Part shown: positions 1 through 5,425 of the stretch, in pieces
How the letters are laid out: each line of letters opens with the position of its first letter
Position numbering within the stretch: position 1 is the stretch's first letter
From: Nitrospira sp.
GTDB taxonomy: Bacteria; Nitrospirota; Nitrospiria; Nitrospirales; Nitrospiraceae
NCBI GenBank assembly: GCA_024998705.1
Contig: JACOEF010000251.1
Coordinates: forward strand, 1 to 5,425
Length of the DNA stretch: 5,425 nt
Reading direction: 5' to 3'
Position numbers and translations under genes: made by a program
Notes under the pieces: generated by a model
What the model saw: the letters and a program-made list of their open reading frames with translations, nothing else
What the model was told of the DNA's origin: nothing
Databases searched by the model: none

Positions 1-798
1 ACATGGTGAATTCGGGATTGTGAATCGTCGAGATGCCTTCGTTTCGGAAGTTCCGGTTGATCTCAAACACGCGTGGGAAGCCGCCGACGATCAGTCGCTT
101 CAAGTACAGTTCCGGGGCGATGCTAAGATACAGCTCGGCACCCAGGGCGTTGTGATGCGTGACGAAGGGTTTCGCGGCGGCGCCGCCGGGAATCGGATGC
201 ATCATCGGTGTTTCGACTTCGAGGAAGCCGCGTTCGGTCAGAAAGGCGCGGATCCCGGACACGATCCGGCTGCGTAGCGCGAAAATCTGGTGCACCTGAG
301 GATTGGCAATGAGATCGACGTAGCGTTGGCGGTATCGGGTTTCGACATCGGTGAGCCCATGCCATTTTTCCGGTAACGGGCGGAGTGCTTTGCTCAGGAA
401 CGTGAGGGTTTTCACCTCGACGGTAAACTCGTTGGTCTTCGTGCGAAACAGGACACCCGTGACCCCGATCCAGTCGCCGAGATCCAGTCCTTCTGAAATC
501 TGGTGGGCTTGGTCGCCCAGGGTGTCCTTCTTGAGGTAGACCTGCAGGCGGTCTGATCCGTCTTGCAAGACTGCGAAGGCGGCTTTGCCGAAGCGGCGCA
601 GTCCGACTATACGGCCGGCGATGGTGCAGCTGATCTGCTCCTGTTCGAGGACGTTTTTGGCCTTTTCGCCGTGCAGGCGCGTGAGTTGACCGGCCCGGTC
701 CTTGACTTCGAAGCGCGTGCCGTAGGGCGCCACACCTTGTTCCGCAGGTGGTCGAGTTTCTTGATACGTTGTTGGCGTTGATCGTTCAGTTCATCCAT
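1..798 (-). CDS. lysS: Lysyl-tRNA synthetase, class II (N-terminal half; apparent frameshift near codon 22; cut by window edge)
   Basis: This enzyme charges tRNA-Lys with lysine using ATP, in the cytoplasm. The ATG at 798 gives [21 protein letters not shown] in frame, typical of the LysRS N-terminus. The frame then breaks at about 736-733, and the rest of the protein ([10 protein letters not shown] onward, codons from 733 down to position 2) reads without a stop in the next frame. One extra G (AAG-GGT-GTG instead of AAG-GT-GTG) would restore a normal protein. In corrected numbering I see the anticodon-binding OB fold (about 58-130, with TIAGRI and LQVYLKKD), class II motif 1 (about 170-200, [10 protein letters not shown] then [10 protein letters not shown]), the lysine-pocket segment [10 protein letters not shown], and motif 2 (FRNEGIS with HNPEFT, about 251-265). 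Motif 3 lies outside the window. Without the missing base, the unshifted frame ends at a TAG at 607. Ser at codon 124-122 replaces the Arg usual in LYLRIAPE. Family identity is certain; whether the break is biological or an assembly error is open. Confidence 0.93.
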
Positions 799-803
799 CG
801 GTA

Positions 804-870
804 CGTCTCTCGTCGTTCGTCTCTCGTCTCTCGTGGTTCGCGTACGACGCTTCACGAGCGACGCTTCACG
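804..870. repeat. Degenerate 7-bp tandem repeat filling the prfB-lysS gap
   Basis: On the plus strand the gap divides into 7-base units that nearly all begin with CG: CGTCTCT, CGTCGTT, CGTCTCT, CGTCTCT, CGTGGTT (804-838), two extra bases, then CGTACGA, CGCTTCA, CGAGCGA, CGCTTCA and a final CG (841-870). CGTCTCT occurs three times and CGCTTCA twice. The array runs from the prfB stop codon to six bases before the lysS ATG, so it forms the whole lysS upstream region. The minus-strand unit AGAGACG puts an AGAG purine run about 8 bases before that ATG, the only Shine-Dalgarno-like element there. I recall similar short repeats in Nitrospira intergenic DNA, but did not check this. Confidence 0.75.
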
Positions 871-2014
871 TTAAATGTCGTCATCCTTCATGGCGGCCGA
901 CTCCGGGACTTTCCCGCCGGTGAGTTTTCTCTGGAGATAGGCTTCGATGAACCCATCCAACTCACCATCCATGACGGCGGAAACCTGGCCGACTTCGTAT
1001 CCCGTCCGGTGGTCTTTTACCATCTGGTAGGGCTGGAAGACATAGGACCGGATCTGACTGCCCCAGGCGATGTCTTTCTTCTCGCCGACGATGGCATTGA
1101 ATTCGGCTTCCTTCTTCCGTTGCTCCACTTCAAACAGGCGCGCCTTCAAAATTTTCATGGCGCCGTTGCGATTTTGCAATTGCGACCGCTCGTTCTGGCA
1201 TTGCACCACGATGCCGGTCGGAATGTGGGTGATACGAATTGCGGTTTCGACCTTGTTAACGTTTTGACCGCCGGCGCCTCCGGCGCGGAACGTATCCACG
1301 CGAAGATCTTTGTCGTCGATCACAACCTGTACGTCGTCTTCGAGTTCGGGATACACAAAGACCGATGCGAAGGACGTATGCCGCCGTTTGTTGGCGTCGA
1401 ACGGGGAGATCCGCACGAGGCGGTGTACGCCGGCTTCGGCTTTGAGATAGCCGTACGCATAGGGGCCGGTCACGGACAGGGTCGCGCTCTTAATGCCGGC
1501 TTCGTCTCCCGCGAGCAGGTCCAACGTCTCGACCTTAAATCCCTTTTGTTCGGCCCATCGCACATACATGCGCAGCAGCATTTGCGCCCAGTCCTGCGAC
1601 TCAGTTCCGCCGGCTCCCGGATGGATGGCGAAAATGGCATTGCTCGAGTCCAATTCGCCGGAGAGCAATAATTCGATGCGGAATTGGGCGACAGCTTTTT
1701 CGAACGGTTCGAGTTCGACTCTGAGTTCCTGCTCCAGCCCGGCATCGCCGGATTCCTGAGCTAGTTCCAGGAGTGCTTCGATATCGTTCTGCCGGCGTTC
1801 AGTGTCTCGCCAGCGCGACAGTTCGCGATCAAGGGCCGCCTTGCGGCGGTTCACCTTGGCGGCAGCCTGCGTATCTTTCCAGAAATCGGGCTGGGAGGTT
1901 TTGACGTCGATATCGTTGAGTTCAGCGGTCATCCGAGCCAGGTCAAAGATGCCCCCGTAGTTGGGCCAGCTGTTCGCCGAGGGAACGCACACGGGTCCGG
2001 ACATCATCTAACAT
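871..2014 (-). CDS. prfB: Peptide chain release factor 2, expressed through a programmed +1 frameshift
   Basis: RF2 recognises UGA and UAA stop codons on the ribosome and triggers peptide release. Translation starts at the ATG at 2014 ([19 protein letters not shown]), reaches an in-frame TGA at 1945-1943 after 23 codons, and continues in the +1 frame ([11 protein letters not shown]) to the TAA at 873-871. The joined product is 380 residues, close to the family's usual size of about 365. The stop-recognition tripeptide SPF is at about 203-205 and marks RF2 rather than RF1. The catalytic GGQ is at about 248-250 inside [17 protein letters not shown] motif follows the helical N-terminal domain. 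A strong AAAGGA site sits 7 bases before the ATG. The ATG pair near 2007 in the second frame is not the start. The gene follows lnt by 18 bp and precedes lysS, a neighbour pair common in bacteria. Expression should be autoregulated by RF2 level at the internal TGA. Confidence 0.97.
1942..1957 (-). promoter_or_regulatory. prfB: prfB programmed +1 frameshift site
   Basis: On the coding (minus) strand the sequence is CGGGGGCATCTTTGAC. It holds a GGGGG Shine-Dalgarno-like run (1956-1952), a 3-base spacer, the slippery CTT codon (1948-1946), the in-frame TGA (1945-1943) and a following C, which is a poor termination context. It matches the well-known E. coli site AGGGGGTATCTTTGAC except for C instead of A at the first base and CAT instead of TAT in the spacer. 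When RF2 is scarce, the ribosome pauses at TGA and the peptidyl-tRNA slips forward one base, so GAC is read next and full-length RF2 is made. This is established biology for prfB; its operation here is inferred from the conserved layout. Confidence 0.95.
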
Positions 2015-2021
2015 GGCACGG

Positions 2022-2029
2022 TCCTTTCT
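2022..2029 (-). promoter_or_regulatory. prfB: prfB ribosome binding site
   Basis: On the minus strand AGAAAGGA lies 7 bases before the ATG at 2014. It fills most of the 18-bp space after the lnt stop, and it decides the prfB start against the later ATGs of the +1 frame. No room is left for a separate promoter or terminator, which argues for an lnt-prfB transcript. Confidence 0.8.
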
Positions 2030-2032
2030 CTC

Positions 2033-3667
2033 TCAGGCTGGTCGCCCGGCTGGTTCACCACCGGCTGGTTCTGTGTCGTGTGAGAAGTAGCCGGTCAGGC
2101 ACAAAAGCGCGATGAGTATAGCACAGGCATAGGCAAAGAGATCACCGTATTGCGAGTAAAAGGTCCGTTGATGGCCCACGGCAATCGTCCCTTTCAGCGC
2201 CTCCTGCGAGAAGATCGGTGACTGTTGCAGGATACGGCCGTACGGGTCGATAAATCCGGAGATGCCGGTATTGGCTGCCCGCGCGAAGGCGACGTGATTT
2301 TCTACGGCACGAAAGACCACCATGCCAAAATGTTGATAGGGCGCCGAGGATGGGCCGAACCAGGCGTCGTTCGTCACCGTGACCATGAAGTCAGCCCCGT
2401 TCGCTGCAAACTGTCGCACGAGGTTGGGGAAGATCACTTCGTAACAAATGACGACGCCGAATTTCACATGGAAATCGGTGTTGGTCGCCGGGGTTGGCAT
2501 GGGCGGCGTCTTTTCATGCGGCCTGAACATCAACAATGTGGAGCCCGGGCCGGCTTCGAAGTCGCCGATTCCTTCGACCAGTTTGTCGAGGAAGAAGAGC
2601 AGGGAGTTGTGGAATGGAATGTATTCGCCGAAGGGTACTAGGTGTTGTTTGTCGTATCGACCGAGGATCTGGCCATCCGTCGCAAGCAGGTAGGCGCTGT
2701 TGAGCAGGAAGGGGCGCCCGTCCGGATGGCGTCGTAACGCCGGACTGCCGAAGAGCAGCGGGGCACCCGCGCGGCGGGCCATGTCGTGCACGATCGCGCG
2801 GTATTGCGGTTCCATTTCAAAGACAAAGGGCGTGGCGGCTTCCGGCCAGACGATGAGATCCAGGTTGTCGCCCAATCCCGCAGTGAGACGATCGTAGCGC
2901 GCCATGGTTTCCTGACGGAACGCCACATCCCATTTCTGCGCCTGTTCAACATTCGGTTGCACGACTCCCACCGACAATGTGCGGGTGGGTGTGTGCTGGG
3001 AGGCAGACAGCAACGTGGTGCCATAAAACAGCGCCACGCCGAATCCGGCCGCCGCCGCGACCGATGACGGCCAGGGAAAGGAACGAATCTGAAATCCGCG
3101 GTAGGCTTTGAGGCTCCAGATAATCGTTTCGGCAATCGCGGCGTTGACCAGCACCAGGAGGAATGAGACGCCATACACCCCGAAATGGTCGGCCAGCTGA
3201 ATGATGGGGATCCATTGATATTGGGAGTAGCCGAATAGCGCCCAGGGCAAGCCGGAGAGAAAGTAGGTGCGGATCAGTTCCAATGTCACCCAGAGAAACG
3301 GTGCCGGCAAGAAGCCAAGCGTCGGGAACGCGGTTCTGATCCACGACAGTCCCCCAGCATAGACGGCCATGTAGAGCCCGAGGTAGACCGTGAGCAGCAG
3401 CATCACCAGCGCGGCAATCGGAAACGGGACCTTCCCGTAGACGTTCATAGCAGTAATGACCCAGAACATCGAGCCCGTGAAAGCCAGTGTGCCGGAGAGC
3501 CATCCGATACGAAAGGCGCGGCCAGGTGCCAAGTATTCAACCGCGATATGCAGCGGGACCAGCGCGAACCAGGCCAACATGCCAAGGTCGAACGCGGGGA
3601 AGGAGAGGGGATAGAGGAGACCGCTCGCGCAGGCAAGCAGGATGAGGCGTGCGCGGGAAATGGTCAT
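2033..3667 (-). CDS. lnt: Apolipoprotein N-acyltransferase
   Basis: Lnt is an inner-membrane enzyme that transfers an acyl chain from a phospholipid to the N-terminal cysteine amine of apolipoproteins, the last step of lipoprotein maturation before Lol export. From the ATG at 3667 it has 544 residues (E. coli: 512). About seven hydrophobic segments fill residues 6-222. A carbon-nitrogen hydrolase (nitrilase-type) domain follows at about 232-500, then one C-terminal membrane segment at about 509-529. All three catalytic residues are visible: Glu276 in IVWPEAATPF, Lys340 in GRYDKQHLVPFGEY and Cys408 in GVVICYEVIFPN. A longer in-frame start, TTG at 3703, adds 12 residues (MNFFRSFVKLRA). Neither start has a strong ribosome binding site; I prefer the ATG because TISRARLILL leads straight into the first membrane helix. 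The tail is short and Pro/Gly/Ala-rich with a repeated EPAG. The stop is TGA at 2035-2033. Confidence 0.95.
   Translation of the reverse strand: MTISRARLILLACASGLLYPLSFPAFDLGMLAWFALVPLHIAVEYLAPGRAFRIGWLSGTLAFTGSMFWVITAMNVYGKVPFPIAALVMLLLTVYLGLYMAVYAGGLSWIRTAFPTLGFLPAPFLWVTLELIRTYFLSGLPWALFGYSQYQWIPIIQLADHFGVYGVSFLLVLVNAAIAETIIWSLKAYRGFQIRSFPWPSSVAAAAGFGVALFYGTTLLSASQHTPTRTLSVGVVQPNVEQAQKWDVAFRQETMARYDRLTAGLGDNLDLIVWPEAATPFVFEMEPQYRAIVHDMARRAGAPLLFGSPALRRHPDGRPFLLNSAYLLATDGQILGRYDKQHLVPFGEYIPFHNSLLFFLDKLVEGIGDFEAGPGSTLLMFRPHEKTPPMPTPATNTDFHVKFGVVICYEVIFPNLVRQFAANGADFMVTVTNDAWFGPSSAPYQHFGMVVFRAVENHVAFARAANTGISGFIDPYGRILQQSPIFSQEALKGTIAVGHQRTFYSQYGDLFAYACAILIALLCLTGYFSHDTEPAGGEPAGRPA
2046..2071. 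repeat. Short direct repeat in the lnt 3' end
   Basis: CCGGCTGGTTC occurs at 2046-2056 and again at 2061-2071, a 15-bp period. A weaker copy (AGGCTGGTCGC) begins at 2035. The repeat encodes the EPAG-GEPAG tail of Lnt, after its last membrane segment, so copy-number change would keep frame and only alter tail length. Confidence 0.6.
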
Positions 3668-3762
3668 TGCCCGTAACTTAACGAAAGACCTGAAGAAATT
3701 CAACCGTGCTCTTTTGTGGATTGACTGGGGCGGGCGTGGTCGGAGCCTGGTCGCTCGGGCGA

Positions 3763-4131
3763 CTATCGTCCCGAATGTCGCCCGGATGATGAGGGCGCCT
3801 GTGGATACGGGGTTGCCATGCCTCGAGGTTGGAGCGGCAGCAGCGGGGGCGGTGTGATGAGATTCGGTGGCGTCGGTGTTCCGAACGGTGTAACGAATCC
3901 AGGCACTCCCCCGTGGGGAGAACTGAATGTGTGTGAGGGAAGGCCGGACCCGAGATGGGTGACGCTCTTATTCCCATGGGCATCGGAATAGATAGCGTGC
4001 TGTTCATCCAGCGGTGACAGGGTGCCAGCGGTTCCGTCGCGCTGTTGAAATGTCGAGGGCTGGGAGCCTGCGATGGAAACCGGGCCGAGCAGTATCCAGA
4101 CGGCAAGTAGCATGAGCGTGGTGGTTGACAT
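3763..4131 (-). CDS. Small secreted Pro/Gly/Ser-rich protein, unrecognised
   Basis: I do not recognise this family. From the ATG at 4131 the product is 122 residues. It begins with a signal-peptide-like stretch (MSTTTLMLLAVWILLGPVSIA, probable cleavage after the SIA at about 21), although no basic residue precedes the hydrophobic core. The mature part is polar: a QQRDG/DEQHAIYSDAHGNKS region (about 29-60), then a Pro-rich tail (TPTPPNL, TPPPLLPLQP, about 90-108) and a Ser/Arg end. No Cys follows the signal, so it is not a lipoprotein. AGGA lies 4 bases before this ATG, slightly close. In-frame starts also exist at 4176 (GGAG 10 bases upstream) and 4221 (no ribosome binding site), but both would leave the signal sequence internal. 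It ends 95 bp before the lnt ATG and probably leads the operon. Codon choice is GC-rich like its neighbours. A periplasmic location is inferred; the function is unknown. Confidence 0.6.
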   Translation of the reverse strand: MSTTTLMLLAVWILLGPVSIAGSQPSTFQQRDGTAGTLSPLDEQHAIYSDAHGNKSVTHLGSGLPSHTFSSPHGGVPGFVTPFGTPTPPNLITPPPLLPLQPRGMATPYPQAPSSSGRHSGR

Positions 4132-4537
4132 GGCGTCCTGCTGCGCAGGGGGAAGCAACGCAGTCACATTTAACATTGTACTGAATCTCCGGCCTGGAAT
4201 GGGTTCATCGTAATAATTCATGCTGAAAATGAGTTGTGCCCGGCAACCCGCGCCCGCTCTACGTTCTTGCCGTATTGACTGCCCTTTGAGCGAGGCATAG
4301 ACTGATTGAGTCGTTCAACGCCACCCTTTCTGAAGGTGGTCAGATGGTCTTCCGTGGCGAACATGACCGCCGCTGTGACCAAGCCAGTTTTGTCCCGTCT
4401 CCTCCGGCCGCAGTCCTCAGCAGCGACCATCCGCTTCAGGCTCCTCGACCTGCGCTGTGTGCCGCGCAAGGCAGGGGATATAGTTCTATTCTGCAGGTGT
4501 TCCGCTCCACCCCCCACCCATCAAGGAGGATGTCTTT
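4132..4537. other. Divergent intergenic region with no confident gene
   Basis: This stretch lies between the minus-strand operon and the plus-strand genes, so promoters for both should be here or close by, but I see no convincing -35/-10 pair. On the plus strand, TATAGT (4479-4484) is a possible -10 without a good -35. A weak hairpin CCACC(C)TT-TCTG-AAGGTGG lies at 4321-4339, with no T run after it. A minus-strand open frame of 70 codons (4430-4218) has AGGAG 10 bases upstream, and its TGA overlaps the in-frame ATG at 4221 of the secreted-protein frame. It resembles no family I know. Long plus-strand open frames also cross the area, as expected of GC-rich non-coding DNA. Confidence 0.5.
4523..4529 (+). 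promoter_or_regulatory. Strong ribosome binding site of the 30-codon ORF
   Basis: AAGGAGG lies 8 bases before the ATG at 4538, an almost ideal match to the 16S rRNA 3' end at good spacing. It is the main evidence that the short ORF is translated. An out-of-frame ATG at 4530 directly touches this site and encodes only MSLC, so it is not a credible start. Confidence 0.7.
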
Positions 4538-4630
4538 ATGCTGAGACGGCAGCAATCTGATGCGGCTCTGTTTCCGGCGCGCCGGCATCCTGCCTGTTTG
4601 CCCCGCGCCGAACTACCCGAGGCAGGATAG
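4538..4630 (+). CDS. 30-residue leader ORF or small protein upstream of the membrane-protein gene
   Basis: The ORF runs from ATG at 4538 to TAG at 4628-4630. The product begins MLRRQQSDAALFPARRHP and ends in PRAELPEAG. It has no membrane segment or recognisable domain; five of its 30 residues are Arg. It is supported by the near-consensus AAGGAGG, and by its stop codon overlapping the AGGAGG that serves the next gene at 4640, a layout typical of translationally coupled genes. A perfect inverted repeat covers its last third, including the first base of the stop codon. It could be a regulatory leader peptide whose translation opens that hairpin, or a small protein of its own. There is no run of a single amino-acid codon as in classical attenuation. 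Translation is likely but unproven. Confidence 0.5.
   Translation: MLRRQQSDAALFPARRHPACLPRAELPEAG
4574..4585. repeat. 12-bp perfect palindrome
   Basis: CCGGCGCGCCGG is identical to its reverse complement and lies inside the leader ORF, one base before the larger inverted repeat. With no loop it is a poor RNA hairpin. It could bind a dimeric protein, or be chance in GC-rich DNA. Confidence 0.5.
4587..4628 (+). promoter_or_regulatory. Stem-loop abutting the ribosome binding site of the membrane-protein gene
   Basis: ATCCTGCCT (4587-4595) and AGGCAGGAT (4620-4628) form a perfect 9-bp stem with a 24-base loop. The 3' arm ends at the base before the AGGAGG at 4629, and contains the last codons of the leader ORF and the T of its TAG. 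A ribosome translating the leader would open the stem. No T run follows, so it is not an intrinsic terminator. A role in translational control is inferred from geometry alone. Confidence 0.5.
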
Positions 4631-4634
4631 GAGG
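4629..4634 (+). promoter_or_regulatory. Ribosome binding site of the membrane-anchored protein gene
   Basis: AGGAGG lies 5 bases before the ATG at 4640 and fixes that start. It begins at the second base of the upstream ORF's TAG stop, so terminating ribosomes would sit on it, favouring reinitiation. Confidence 0.8.
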
Positions 4635-4639
4635 GCATC

Positions 4640-5425
4640 ATGGGACGAAAATATGACCTCGTTGATGTCATGGTTGCCATCGGATTGGTGGCCACGCTCT
4701 TCGGCGGCTATCTATTGGTGACGGCTGCCGATGGTTTCTGGCAGGCCCCGATCACTCCCGCTGTGAACCTGACCAGCGTGACGCAGGATCCTTCCGCCGG
4801 CATGCAGTATCTCCAGCCTGTTTTAGGCCAAGCGATTCTTCACGATATGTTGCTCGACCGGGAGGCGGATGCCGCGATCTCTACGTCCGCCATGGAGCTC
4901 AACCGGGCGGTGAGTGAATTTCAGCTGATCTCGACGACGTTGCTGAGTCCGCTGGTGCTGGCGGAGTTGCGCGCATTCGGACAGGAAGCCGATCATCGCG
5001 CACGGATGCAATTTGTCATGGGTAAGGCGATTGTGAATCAGACGCGTCGTGGCCTTGCGAGTGGAGTTCTCTCGGCCGATCAGTACGCGGGCGACTTCAA
5101 CACGGCGCTCATTCGGAGGGCCGAATTGATCGGCCAGCGCATGCACGACCAGTTCGAGTCGACGAGGCAAGCGACGCTTGGCCGGTCGATAGTCGAGGCC
5201 ATTCAGGAAGAGGATCAGATGGCAGCGACGGTACAGGAGCACATCGGGCGGGCCGTCGTGCAAGTGACGCAAGCCCAAGAAGGGTATGCGGAGGCGAAAG
5301 CGGCCGGGCAGATTCAACTCGCCAGGGCGATGAGTGCGGCGGTGCGCACCGATGCATTGGTCGATCGATTGGCGTTCCTCGAGGAATCACCCGTCGGAGG
5401 TTCGATGGTCGCCTACCACTCCAGT
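4640..5425 (+). CDS. Membrane-anchored, helix-rich protein of unknown function (3' end outside window)
   Basis: I do not recognise this family. The frame is open for 262 codons from the ATG at 4640 to the window edge, with a strong AGGAGG 5 bases upstream. Residues 3-4 (Arg-Lys) precede one hydrophobic segment at about 8-29 (VDVMVAIGLVATLFGGYLLV), so the predicted topology is N-terminus in, with the rest in the periplasm. No signal-peptidase or lipobox site is obvious. A Pro-containing linker (about 35-50) leads to a long Ala/Gln/Glu/Arg-rich region that looks almost wholly helical, e.g. LLDREADAAISTSAMELNRA (about 76-95) and EEDQMAATVQEHIGRAVVQV (about 193-212); coiled coil is possible. There are no Cys residues and no CXXCH haem motif in the visible part. 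A scaffolding or sensor-like envelope role would fit but is speculation. It is read divergently from the lnt-prfB-lysS genes. Confidence 0.8.
   Translation, partial: MGRKYDLVDVMVAIGLVATLFGGYLLVTAADGFWQAPITPAVNLTSVTQDPSAGMQYLQPVLGQAILHDMLLDREADAAISTSAMELNRAVSEFQLISTTLLSPLVLAELRAFGQEADHRARMQFVMGKAIVNQTRRGLASGVLSADQYAGDFNTALIRRAELIGQRMHDQFESTRQATLGRSIVEAIQEEDQMAATVQEHIGRAVVQVTQAQEGYAEAKAAGQIQLARAMSAAVRTDALVDRLAFLEESPVGGSMVAYHSS

Noticed and set aside
731..738. Programmed frameshifting in lysS analogous to prfB
   Set aside because: No slippery heptamer and no nearby stop codon pause; a lost base explains the break more simply.
607..855. 82-codon minus-strand ORF as a separate small gene
   Set aside because: Its middle is the lysS N-terminus and its end is out-of-frame reading past the lysS break. 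The first part is translated repeat DNA.
748..1671. 307-codon plus-strand open frame across prfB
   Set aside because: It is antisense to prfB, whose SPF and GGQ motifs and frameshift site are unmistakable; the product has no recognisable motif.
3678..4106. 142-codon minus-strand frame overlapping the small secreted protein
   Set aside because: It has no signal peptide and an Arg/Ser/Pro-rich composition typical of a shifted GC-rich frame; the 4131-3763 frame has the signal sequence.
4321..4339. Hairpin as a transcription terminator
   Set aside because: The stem is short and bulged, with no T run on either strand, and it is not located at the end of a gene.
4306..4560. Plus-strand open frames in the divergent region
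   Set aside because: No ribosome binding site, low-complexity Arg/Pro/Ser content, and overlap with the better supported ORF at 4538.
5119..5135. Inverted repeat GGCCGA-ATTGA-TCGGCC
   Set aside because: A 6-bp stem inside a coding region of GC-rich DNA is expected by chance; no supporting context.
4823..5317. 164-codon minus-strand open frame
   Set aside because: It is antisense to the 4640 gene, which has a strong ribosome binding site and a membrane anchor. The Arg/Leu/His-rich composition fits a shadow frame.

Overview
The window is a compact, GC-rich bacterial chromosome segment. I infer a Nitrospira-like (Nitrospirota) Gram-negative bacterium. The reasons are an apolipoprotein N-acyltransferase (which implies lipoprotein maturation), the style of the RF2 and LysRS sequences, and a degenerate 7-bp intergenic repeat of a kind I recall from Nitrospira genomes. 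The lineage is an inference from memory; no rRNA or other marker is present.

Minus strand, read right to left: a small unrecognised secreted protein (4131-3763); lnt, apolipoprotein N-acyltransferase (3667-2033); prfB, peptide chain release factor 2 (2014-871), carrying the classic programmed +1 frameshift; and lysS, lysyl-tRNA synthetase (798 to the left edge, C-terminal half outside the window). lnt and prfB are only 18 bp apart, and the prfB ribosome binding site lies in that gap, so they are almost certainly co-transcribed. prfB and lysS are separated by 72 bp made almost entirely of a degenerate 7-bp repeat. Two genes of the translation machinery (RF2 and LysRS) thus sit behind an envelope-biogenesis gene.

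Plus strand, right part: after a divergent intergenic region of about 400 bp comes a 30-codon ORF with a near-perfect Shine-Dalgarno (4538-4630). Nine bases later begins an unrecognised gene for a membrane-anchored, Ala/Gln/Glu-rich protein (4640 to the right edge, incomplete). A perfect 9-bp inverted repeat ends exactly where the Shine-Dalgarno of the larger gene begins, which suggests translational coupling or leader control.

Points for a second look: (i) lysS is broken near codon 22 by what looks like a one-base deletion, and also has Ser in place of a strongly conserved Arg; (ii) the prfB recoding site is intact; (iii) the leader ORF plus hairpin upstream of the membrane protein; (iv) the 7-bp repeat forming the 5' region of lysS. 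I saw no rRNA, tRNA, CRISPR, insertion sequence or phage element.
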